From Paractinoplanes durhamensis (lineage in GTDB: Bacteria > Actinomycetota > Actinomycetes > Mycobacteriales > Micromonosporaceae), in the NCBI RefSeq assembly GCF_016862175.1, contig NZ_BOML01000072.1, positions 16,803 through 80,802 on the forward strand: DNA of 64,000 nt, written 5' to 3'. The position numbers and the translations under genes are program-made. Shown piece after piece: positions 44,703 through 52,628 of this stretch (position 1 is its first letter; every line of letters starts with the position of its first letter). The notes under the pieces are model-generated. The model searched no databases. It was not told the origin of the DNA and worked only from the letters and a program-made list of their open reading frames with translations.

Positions 44703-44714
44703 CGCAATATTGCG
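44703..44714. promoter_or_regulatory. Palindrome CGCAATATTGCG upstream of the GH87-like gene
   Basis: This is a perfect 12-bp inverted repeat, followed by CTTTGCAAG at 44721-44729. TTGC/GCAA-rich palindromes are typical of LacI-family operators of glucan and maltose genes in actinobacteria. Assignment is inferred from form and position. Confidence 0.45.
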
Positions 44715-44755
44715 ACAGAACTTTGCAAGACTCGGAGCGAAGTAGGGAAAAGACA

Positions 44756-44789
44756 GTGGACGTCGGCGATGAAGAGCGCCGACGTCCAC
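44756..44789 (-). terminator. Hairpin terminator of the RHS toxin-immunity operon
   Basis: GTGGACGTCGGCG (44756-44768) pairs perfectly with 44777-44789 around an eight-base loop, 20 bases after the DUF4288 stop on the minus strand. Confidence 0.75.
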
Positions 44790-44809
44790 ATGGGCAGCAG
44801 TAAGGCGGG

Positions 44810-45151
44810 TCAGAGGGTCGTGTAGAACTCCGAGTCGTCCTCGGGGTGGAACTCGTGACCCCACGCGACCGGGGGTTCGATCTCCTCCCCCGGCCAGTGC
44901 GCGACCTCGACGCCGTCCTCGAGGTCACCCAGCATGTCGAGGGTGTCTACGCCGACCAGCGCGGTGCGGAACAGGGCACCTTCGGCATTGCGGTAGGTAC
45001 GTTCCTGCTCGCGCCCGATCTCGACGGCGCGGACCCGGGCGGCCTCATGGTCGGCCGCCCGGAGAAGGTATACCGACGTCCGGTACCGGAAGAACGTCGT
45101 GTCGTCGGTGTACTCCGCGAAACGCATGCTGGTGCTGAACCACACGGTCAC
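44810..45151 (-). CDS. DUF4288-like protein, probable immunity protein of the RHS toxin
   Basis: The 113-residue acidic protein resembles DUF4288 proteins, with VYLLRAADHEAARVRAVEIG followed by EQERTYRNAEG. DUF4288 members frequently lie next to polymorphic toxin genes. The GTG at 45151 directly abuts the TGA of the RHS gene with no spacer, a hallmark of a toxin with its cognate immunity gene. A second GTG six bases downstream is also possible. A hairpin terminator follows. Function as the neutraliser of the toxin C-terminus is inferred from context. Confidence 0.65.
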   Translation of the reverse strand: MTVWFSTSMRFAEYTDDTTFFRYRTSVYLLRAADHEAARVRAVEIGREQERTYRNAEGALFRTALVGVDTLDMLGDLEDGVEVAHWPGEEIEPPVAWGHEFHPEDDSEFYTTL

Positions 45152-48100
45152 TCAACAGATCTTTCCGCGATAGTTGCTGTTGATGGCGAACCGGCCGTCG
45201 ACGAGCATCTTGCGCGCCTGCGAGTCATGGCTCGACTTGGCCGTCTTGAGGGCGTCCCCGACGGTCATCTCCATGTAGTCCTTGCCGATCACGCTGCGGA
45301 CGCCGCCCTTACGGTATTTCGCGATGAAGTCGGTGACCTTCATGCCCCGATTGGCGACGGCCGGGTCGGTCGGCGACAGGTTGACCTGCCGGGCGAACCG
45401 CTTATCGGCCGCGGACGGTCCGGTGTCCTCGTCGCCCTCGTTGTGCACGAGCACCGGCGTCGCTCCGGCCAGCACATAGTACGTGTGCACCCCGTCGACC
45501 GTGAGGTTGTACATGTCGCGTACACCGATCAGCGGAACGACGGCCGCGACGGACACCTCGGCCCCGTCGGTGGCCAGCCGATCGCCCGGGACCAGGTCGA
45601 TGACCTCGACCCAGTCGTCGCGGGTGCGGTCGAAGAACAGGTGCGAAGCGGTGGTGTGGATGGTGGTGCGCCGGCCGTCCGCGTCCGTGACTATGAGGTC
45701 GGCCAGGTCCTCGTCGTGGTTGATCAGCTGGGCGGTCACCGTCCGGTCCGAGGTGATCCCGGTTTCCGGGTCGGTCGTCCGCACGACGTCGCCGGGCACC
45801 ACGTCACCGATCGGCTTGGTGCTGCCGTCGGACATCAGCACCAGAGTGGTGGGCACGAAGCTGCTGCAGGTGAGCTTTCTAGGTTTGGAGGCGTTCGCGG
45901 CCGCCGCGGCCGCTTCCGCCTCGGCGGCTTCGTCCGCTTCGGCCTTGAGGATGCGGGTCTCCAGGGCCACCGCCGGCGCCTCGAACTCCTCGCCGCCGAA
46001 GAGCAGCAGCACGTCGACACCGACATCGAAGACCGTGGTGAGGACCATCAGGCCGGCCCACAGGCCGGACTTGAGGCAGTGGTAGTCGGCGTCCTCGACG
46101 CAGTACTTGCCGCAGTTGGCGTGGCAGCCGCCGGTCGGCACCACCTGGTCGTCCGGCATGCTGTAGGCGCAGGAGCCGCGGCCGCAGTACTTCTGCGGCG
46201 TCTTGCTGTGCTTGGTGCAGGCGCCGCGGCCGCAGGTGACGGTGTAGCCGAGGTCGGTTCCGCCGCTGCCGCCGTCGCTGCCCTCCCGGCTGTGGCCCTT
46301 GCCGCCTCCGCCGTTGCCGCGCTCGCTGGCCGGCACGACGTCCGGGCCGACGTAGCCGCCGCACATACCTCCGTTGCCGGGGGCACAGCCGGGCCGGTCG
46401 CCGTCGACCCGGAGACCGGTCGGGTCGGAGGTCGCCACCGGGTTGTCGCCCGCGTAGGTGTAGCCGCCGAGCTGGTTGGGGTCGGCCGTCTCGAGGACCG
46501 GGTCGGCGCTGATGAACCGCCCCAGCACCGGGTCGTACTTGCGGGCCCCGAGATCGGTGTAGCCGGTCGACGCCTCCACCGGCTTGCCCAGGTATCCGTG
46601 GGTCAGGTCGGGCCAGGCGGTGGTGGCCACCGTTCCCCGGTCCTCGCCGTACGGCTTGTACTGCTTGCGGGACACCTCATGGGTGGTGACGTCCATCGCC
46701 ATCGTGCCGGTGCCGAGCGGGTCGGTGAACAGGTAGCTCGTTCCGCCGCCGGGCAGCGACGACCGGACCGCCACGCCGAGACCGCCGTGGGTGTAGGTGC
46801 GGACCGCGCCGAGGGTCGCCGCCGGGTTGACCGCGGTGTTGATCACCACTTCGGTGTCGCCGGCGAACAGAGTGGTGCGGCCCGGGTCGCGGCGGATCAG
46901 CTGATTGCCGTCCGCGTCGTACAGGTAGGCGGTGGTATCGGTGCCGGCGGCGACCTCGGCCAGCCGGCCCTCGTCGTCCCACTTCAGCGCCTGTCCCGCC
47001 GCCTTGGTCGGGGTGCGGGTGAGCAGGTTGCCGTCGACGTCGTAGACCAGGCTGGTCGGGTCGGCACCGCCCTTGGTCGCCGTCAGCGTGTGCGGCTGGC
47101 TGCCGGTCCGGTTGCAGCCGGTCGTGCAGCCGTTGGTGTAAGTGGTGGTGACGTCGGTGCCGCCGTTGGTGGCGTGGTCCACCGTCTCGGTGCGGTCACC
47201 GATCGGATCGTAGGCGTAGTTCTGCCAGTACGATCCGGCCCGGTTGGCGACCGTCCCGGTCGAGCAGTCGCCGTCGACGGTCTTCGCCTCGACCAGCCGA
47301 TCCAGGGTGTTGTAGCGGTAGCACTGGGCGTCGGTGACGACGTTGCCGCTCTCCGACTGCTTGTCCACCGCCGTCAGGGGGTTGCCGGCGTCGTCGTAGG
47401 TGTATTTGATGTCGTCGACCAGCGGGCCGATCCCCTGCGAGCGGTACACCTGGCGGCCGGTGAGCCGCAGTGTGTGCTCGTCGTAGGTGAGCAACTGCTC
47501 GGCCTGGGTGGCCGAGCTGCCCATGGTGATCCGGGACGGCTTGCCGAAGTCGCCGTAGTTCGTGCCGGACACGTACTGGTCGATGCCGGTGGTGGTGCTC
47601 GGCGCGCCGAGCCCGTCGTAGCCGTAGGTGATGGTCTCGCCGGCCATGCCGGTGACGGCCGGGTCGGTCTGCCGGGCGACCTGCTCGGTGTTCGCGGTGT
47701 ACGCGAACGTGGTCGTGTATTCGGTCGGGAGCGGCTTCTCGACCGTCGGCAGGGTGATCTTCGTGCCGAGCGGATTGCCGAGCGCCGAGTAGCCGGTGAC
47801 GGCCGTCGTGTAGTTGCCGGTCACCCCGTTGACGTAGCGGGTGGACGAGGTGGGCTTGCCGATCCGGACGGTGTCGTAGGCCCAGGAGGCGTACTGGAAA
47901 CCGCTTTTGCTCTTGTCGGTGGCGGTGAGTTTCCGGCCGAGCAGGTCGTAGGTGTAGTCGAGCTCGATGCCGCGCGCGTCCCGGACGGCTACCGCCTGGT
48001 CGGCGTCGTCGTAGCGGATGACGTTGCTGCCGGTGTCGGGGTCGCCGTGCGAGGTGAGACGACCGCGCAGGTCGTAGCCGAACGTCCAGGCCGCATTGTC

Positions 48101-51100
48101 CGGGCCGGTCACCTTGGACTGCTTGCCGAGCGGCGTGTACTCGTACGCAATCGGCTGTGATGTGCCGCCGGCGGCGGTGAAACCGGCCGTGACCGAACCG
48201 CTCAGCGTGGGCTGCACGGTGTACTGCTCGAGCTTGCTGGTCTGGCCGCGGGCGTCGGTGGTGGTGGTCGTCGCGACCCCACCGGCCGGCGGCACCGAGG
48301 TGACCCGGTCCCCCTGGTAGGCGGTGCGGGTGTGCCAGGTGGCGGCGCCGTTGTGCTCGGCGGTCGTCTGCGTGACGTGACCGAGCGCGTCGTGGTCACT
48401 GACCGTGGTGTCGGGGATCGACACCTGGGAGAGATGGTCGGAGATCAGCGTCTTGCCGGGGTTACCGGCGGTCGAGTACGCGTTGTTGGTCAGGACGACC
48501 CAGCCGTGCGTGTCGTACTGGGTGTCGGAGACGGTGATGGTGCCGTTCTCGCCGTGCTGCTGGGTCTCCAGCGGCCGCAGCATCGCGTCGTAGAGGGTCT
48601 CGGCGGTCGCGTACGCGTTGTTGTCGAGCAGCGTGCTGGTCGCCACCACGGTCGGCGCCGTCGCCGAGACCGTGTAGTCGTAGGTCAGGTTGGCGGCCGC
48701 CCCGGCCGCCCTGCTCTTGTTGGGCAGCCAGACCGCGGTGAGCCGGCCGAGCGCGTCGTAGCTCTCCGAGGTGAGCTGCCCGGCGACGTCGGCGGTGGCC
48801 GTCGGCAACTGCCGGGCCGGGTCCATGGTGACCGAGGCGAGCTGGCAGTCCGCACTGGACGTGGTCACCGCGGCGCAGGCGGCACCCGGCGTCACCTGGG
48901 TGACCGTGCTGACCGTCTGCGGCAGCGCGCCGGCGGCCGGCGAGATCCGGGTCCAGACCGTCTGGGCCAGGCTGGTGGTGCCGTCGGCGGCGGTCGAGTT
49001 CGGGGTGCGGGTGGCCGAGACCACCCGGCCGTACCCGTCGTAGGTCTTCCGAAGCTGATCGACCCAGGTGGTGGCGGCCGAGGCCAGTTGAGTGAGGGTG
49101 ATGTCGCCGAATGCCGGCTTCACCGCGCCGCTCTGCCCGTCGACCGCGAACGCGTTGCCGTCGTAGGCGGTGCGCCCGCCGGACAGCAGCGTGCCGGTGG
49201 CGCCGGCCCCGGCGGCCGAACAGTCCTGCTGGGTGACCAGGGTCTCGGCCGCGACCACCACGGTCGGGTCGGTGCCGGTCAGATATTTGGTGAAGGTGCA
49301 CTTGGGGACGTTGCCGGTCGCCCCGATCTCGCCCCGGTCGTCGGACTGCACCTCCAGCCCGACCGCGTTGTAGAAGGTGTCCTTCTCGGTCCTGCGCCAG
49401 CCGTAGGAGACCTTCTGCCGGGCGATCGACTTGGCGTCGCGGACCATGTTCGCGGTCAGCGCGGTCAGTCCGGTGCGGGCCCGGGACGCGGTCTGCCCGA
49501 CGTTCGCCGGCACGCTGACGGTGGTGCTGTCGATGTCGCCGCCGTCGCCGGTGTACTGCACGGTCTCGAAGACCCGGCCGGCCCAAAGGTTGTTGTCGGC
49601 CACCGTGACCGTGCCGTCGGTGCTGGTCAGCGGGTCGCCGCCCATGCCGAGGAAGTAGTACGTCTTGGTGAGCGTCTTCCGGTCGTGCACCTCGGTGCCG
49701 TCGGTGTAGTGGAACACCGCCGGGTCACCGGTGGTGACGTCCACCTCGGGGTAGCCGCGGAACTGGCCGTAGGTCCGGTTCTTGGCCTTGACGGTCTCGT
49801 TGTCGTCGTAGTGCCAGCCCGGTTTACCGACATACGCATATGAAGTGACCAGCGTCGGCTGCGAGCCGTCCTGGTAGTTGTTGTACCGGTCGAGCGTGGT
49901 GACCTTGGTGACCGGGTGGGTGTAGAACCAGTCGAGCAGCGGCGCGGGCTGTCCCTCCGGCGTCCAGTAGATCGGGAAGCACCCGGTGGTGTTGGTAGCC
50001 GGGTCGGACGGCACGGTCGAGCAGTCCGGCGTGCTGTAGACGACATCGGTCTCGGCGCCGGTCTCGGAGAGGACCGAGCTGATCCGGTTGTGGTACATCC
50101 TCGGCAGGCCGGGCAGGGTGCCGACCCGGTTGGCGATCTGGATCGGGTTGAAGGTCACCGCGGGCATCGAAGCGTCCGCGGCCGCCCCGCCGATCCGGTC
50201 GAGGCCGGTGTGCTGGATGGATTCCAGCCACAGCGACGGGGCGTGGTCGCCGCCGTCCGGGAAGGTCTGCCCGAAGTCGTAGCGGTCGACCTGCTTGGTC
50301 GCGCCGTTCACCTGCACCTGGGTGGTGATCGAGGCGAGCCGCTTGCGGGACCAGAACGACGGCGAGTGGTTGGTGCAGTCACCGCTGTCGCCGCAGCTCA
50401 GGTCGACCGGCACGTCCGGGTAGTACTCGGGGTGCGCGGTGCCGAACGAGCAATCGAGCGTGCAGCGCTCGGCGGTGGTGAAGACGACCTGCTCGGGCGC
50501 GGTCGCCGCGAAGATGGTCGACGCGGTCATGCCGTAGTCGATGCGCTTGAGGGTGCCGCCCCGGACGTACGAGACGGCGATGTTCTTCAGGTTCGGGCCG
50601 TACGTGTTGGTCTCCGGCGCGTAGTAGTACGCCATCGCGTTGTGGTGCGCGTCCACGACGTAGTCGAGGTTGAACCGGTAGCCCAGGGTGCAGGCGGTGT
50701 CGGCAAACGTCGACGAGTCGGAGCAATCGGCGGCGCCGGCGTGCGCCTGGTAGACCGGCATGGTCCAGGCCGACTTGGTCTCCTCGGCGCCGGTGGTCCA
50801 GCCGGGCAGGTGGTTGAGGCCGAAGTAGTACTGGGTGCCCTCCTCGGTGACCCGGAAGTACTCGCCGTTCTTCGTGCCGTTGGTGGCGCCGGTCAGGTTC
50901 TCGATCTTGGTGGTGGCGCTGTCCGAGACCGGGTGGAACGTCTTGGTGGTGTCGTCGTAGACGATCGGCGTGGACGAGCCGTTCAGCGACAGGGTCAGGA
51001 TCTGCCCGGCCCAGCACTGGTCGCCGTCGCCCTTCGGTGCGCCCGAGCCGGTGACGTCCTCGCAGCCCTTGTAGGTTCGCTCGACGTAACTCTCCCCCGT

Positions 51101-51904
51101 CGACCAGCCGTCGCCGAGCCACGACGGCTGGCTGTTGGTGGTCTCGGTGAGCGCGTCCTGCGACGACGAGTTGTAACCGAGCGCGATCGAGGGCGAGGCG
51201 CCGCCGATCGCGGACGGTACCGCGATCGGGTAGCTGTAGGTGAACGCGCCGGTGTTGCCGCTCACCGACCAGGTGCCGCCGGGCGACAGCGGGGTGGCGG
51301 TGTAGTCACCGGCCGGGCCGCTGGCCGCGGCGTCGGCGGCGAGCACGGTAGCGCCGGTCGAGGCGAGCGCGACCTTCGCCGACAGGGTGCTCGACACCGG
51401 AGTCTGCGTCTGGCACGCCGGGACCGCCGGGGTGGTCAGCGCGCAGGCGGGCAGGCGGACGAGCCGCAGCCGGGAGGCGAAGTCACCGCCGTACGCGTCC
51501 TTGAAGGTGGCCGGGTCGACGGAAAGGTCGACCTTCCCGGTGCCGGTGACGCTGAACAGGATGCCGTGCACACCGGCCGCGGCCGCGATCGACGCGTCGA
51601 CCGTCGCGACCTTGCCGCCGGTGACGTGCACGGCCGAGGCGGTGGGCCGGGCGGCGTGCCCGGCCGGGTCGTACTTGCGGTAGGCCGCCGGCTTGGCAAC
51701 CGGCCGGGTCACCCGAGCCTTGCTCAGGTCGACGCGTTTGGTGGCCGGCGCGCCCGGCAGCGGGACGTCCTTCGGTGCGGCCGAGGCGCTCTGCACCCCG
51801 ATGAGTCCGATGAGTGCCGGTGTCGCCATCAGCGTCAGGATCGCCGTGGCGATCCGTTTGCGCCGAGACATGAGCCGGCGCGACTGACCAGTCGTGGACA
51901 GCAT
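45152..51904 (-). CDS. RHS/YD-repeat polymorphic toxin with HINT pretoxin domain
   Basis: This 2250-residue secreted protein begins with a signal peptide after a basic start (MSRRKRIATAILTLMATPAL). An SpvB-like N-terminal part (about 200-650) precedes a long series of YD repeats (for example YDALGRLTAVW, YDLLGRKLTAT). The conserved RHS core ends in GARKYDPVLGRFISADP near residue 1790. After it come a cysteine-rich stretch (about 1880-1945), one hydrophobic segment, and a HINT self-processing module (about 2013-2155, from CSSFVPTTLVLMSDG to TPVLVHNEG). The last 95 residues are the variable toxin, whose family I do not recognise. The adjacent DUF4288 gene is the likely immunity. Confidence 0.9.
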   Translation of the reverse strand: MLSTTGQSRRLMSRRKRIATAILTLMATPALIGLIGVQSASAAPKDVPLPGAPATKRVDLSKARVTRPVAKPAAYRKYDPAGHAARPTASAVHVTGGKVATVDASIAAAAGVHGILFSVTGTGKVDLSVDPATFKDAYGGDFASRLRLVRLPACALTTPAVPACQTQTPVSSTLSAKVALASTGATVLAADAAASGPAGDYTATPLSPGGTWSVSGNTGAFTYSYPIAVPSAIGGASPSIALGYNSSSQDALTETTNSQPSWLGDGWSTGESYVERTYKGCEDVTGSGAPKGDGDQCWAGQILTLSLNGSSTPIVYDDTTKTFHPVSDSATTKIENLTGATNGTKNGEYFRVTEEGTQYYFGLNHLPGWTTGAEETKSAWTMPVYQAHAGAADCSDSSTFADTACTLGYRFNLDYVVDAHHNAMAYYYAPETNTYGPNLKNIAVSYVRGGTLKRIDYGMTASTIFAATAPEQVVFTTAERCTLDCSFGTAHPEYYPDVPVDLSCGDSGDCTNHSPSFWSRKRLASITTQVQVNGATKQVDRYDFGQTFPDGGDHAPSLWLESIQHTGLDRIGGAAADASMPAVTFNPIQIANRVGTLPGLPRMYHNRISSVLSETGAETDVVYSTPDCSTVPSDPATNTTGCFPIYWTPEGQPAPLLDWFYTHPVTKVTTLDRYNNYQDGSQPTLVTSYAYVGKPGWHYDDNETVKAKNRTYGQFRGYPEVDVTTGDPAVFHYTDGTEVHDRKTLTKTYYFLGMGGDPLTSTDGTVTVADNNLWAGRVFETVQYTGDGGDIDSTTVSVPANVGQTASRARTGLTALTANMVRDAKSIARQKVSYGWRRTEKDTFYNAVGLEVQSDDRGEIGATGNVPKCTFTKYLTGTDPTVVVAAETLVTQQDCSAAGAGATGTLLSGGRTAYDGNAFAVDGQSGAVKPAFGDITLTQLASAATTWVDQLRKTYDGYGRVVSATRTPNSTAADGTTSLAQTVWTRISPAAGALPQTVSTVTQVTPGAACAAVTTSSADCQLASVTMDPARQLPTATADVAGQLTSESYDALGRLTAVWLPNKSRAAGAAANLTYDYTVSATAPTVVATSTLLDNNAYATAETLYDAMLRPLETQQHGENGTITVSDTQYDTHGWVVLTNNAYSTAGNPGKTLISDHLSQVSIPDTTVSDHDALGHVTQTTAEHNGAATWHTRTAYQGDRVTSVPPAGGVATTTTTDARGQTSKLEQYTVQPTLSGSVTAGFTAAGGTSQPIAYEYTPLGKQSKVTGPDNAAWTFGYDLRGRLTSHGDPDTGSNVIRYDDADQAVAVRDARGIELDYTYDLLGRKLTATDKSKSGFQYASWAYDTVRIGKPTSSTRYVNGVTGNYTTAVTGYSALGNPLGTKITLPTVEKPLPTEYTTTFAYTANTEQVARQTDPAVTGMAGETITYGYDGLGAPSTTTGIDQYVSGTNYGDFGKPSRITMGSSATQAEQLLTYDEHTLRLTGRQVYRSQGIGPLVDDIKYTYDDAGNPLTAVDKQSESGNVVTDAQCYRYNTLDRLVEAKTVDGDCSTGTVANRAGSYWQNYAYDPIGDRTETVDHATNGGTDVTTTYTNGCTTGCNRTGSQPHTLTATKGGADPTSLVYDVDGNLLTRTPTKAAGQALKWDDEGRLAEVAAGTDTTAYLYDADGNQLIRRDPGRTTLFAGDTEVVINTAVNPAATLGAVRTYTHGGLGVAVRSSLPGGGTSYLFTDPLGTGTMAMDVTTHEVSRKQYKPYGEDRGTVATTAWPDLTHGYLGKPVEASTGYTDLGARKYDPVLGRFISADPVLETADPNQLGGYTYAGDNPVATSDPTGLRVDGDRPGCAPGNGGMCGGYVGPDVVPASERGNGGGGKGHSREGSDGGSGGTDLGYTVTCGRGACTKHSKTPQKYCGRGSCAYSMPDDQVVPTGGCHANCGKYCVEDADYHCLKSGLWAGLMVLTTVFDVGVDVLLLFGGEEFEAPAVALETRILKAEADEAAEAEAAAAAANASKPRKLTCSSFVPTTLVLMSDGSTKPIGDVVPGDVVRTTDPETGITSDRTVTAQLINHDEDLADLIVTDADGRRTTIHTTASHLFFDRTRDDWVEVIDLVPGDRLATDGAEVSVAAVVPLIGVRDMYNLTVDGVHTYYVLAGATPVLVHNEGDEDTGPSAADKRFARQVNLSPTDPAVANRGMKVTDFIAKYRKGGVRSVIGKDYMEMTVGDALKTAKSSHDSQARKMLVDGRFAINSNYRGKIC

Positions 51905-52002
51905 TTTCTCTCCCCCGTGTGCCGGGCAGGACTGCCCGGCACACGAAGGCTATGGACGAGCTTTGATCTACGTCTGTCCCGCGAAGGCTATCTAGACATA
52001 GA

Positions 52003-52359
52003 TCAAGATCTCGGTTTCGTATCCCAGTCGGTCTCGCGCGCCGACCGTCCCAAAAGCCACATTTCCTCAAATGTAGCGGCCGAAATCGTCTCGGCCCCGT
52101 CGTGCAAAGTGGGGACCGGCCCCTCGGGCGCCGGGCCGTAGAGATGCTCGTACGCCACCACGCCGTCCAGCCCGCCGGTGTCGCGAGCGTGCAGCGTCTC
52201 GGCCAGCGACGCGGCCGCCACGTAGATGTCCAGATCCTCGTCGAACGCGACGTGCCGCAGCGACCGCTGCTCCTCGTCGACCTCGTCGTAACACCGGACC
52301 GGGAACGCCCGCATGTGCCAGGTCAGATAGGTCAACACCGGTTCAGCGTACGAGGTCAT
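52003..52359 (-). CDS. Small acidic protein, possibly DUF6881-like
   Basis: The 118-residue product has the pattern LTWHMRAFPVRCYDEVDEEQRSLRHVAF followed by a C-terminal TFEEMWLLGR. This resembles DUF6881-type proteins (short domains seen near polymorphic toxins); the match is from pattern only. It lies 98 bases upstream of the RHS gene on the same strand and could be an additional immunity gene or unrelated. No signal peptide or membrane segment is visible. Confidence 0.5.
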   Translation of the reverse strand: MTSYAEPVLTYLTWHMRAFPVRCYDEVDEEQRSLRHVAFDEDLDIYVAAASLAETLHARDTGGLDGVVAYEHLYGPAPEGPVPTLHDGAETISAATFEEMWLLGRSARETDWDTKPRS

Positions 52360-52583
52360 TCGCCACCCGCCCCGCCACCACCGGCCACCGAGCAGCCCGA
52401 CCTCAAGGGCCAGCAGGAGGTCTACACCGGCGAGCGCGGGTCCGCCTTCGGCGCGGTGGGCGCCGGGGCCGGAGCCGTTACGACCCGACCTCGGTCACGC
52501 CGCAGGAAATTGTGACCGTCTGGCGTCTCAACCTCGAGTGGGGTTACGACGCGCGGGGTGATTCGCCGGTTCTCGTCTGATCG

Positions 52584-52623
52584 GCCGAGTGCCGCGCCCC
52601 GACCCCGGGGCGCGGCGCTCGGC
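52584..52623 (-). terminator. Hairpin terminator of the S15 peptidase gene
   Basis: GCCGAGTGCCGCGCCCC pairs with GGGGCGCGGCGCTCGGC around a six-base centre with one mismatch, a 17-bp arm. It lies directly after the peptidase stop on the minus strand. The rest of 52360-52583 holds no gene I can support. Confidence 0.75.
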
Positions 52624-52628
52624 TGCCG

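Noticed and set aside
44846..48160. A 1104-codon open frame on the plus strand opposite the RHS gene
   Set aside because: It is the antisense shadow of the RHS gene in GC-rich DNA: no ribosome binding site, low-complexity Val/Gly/Arg-rich product, no domain.
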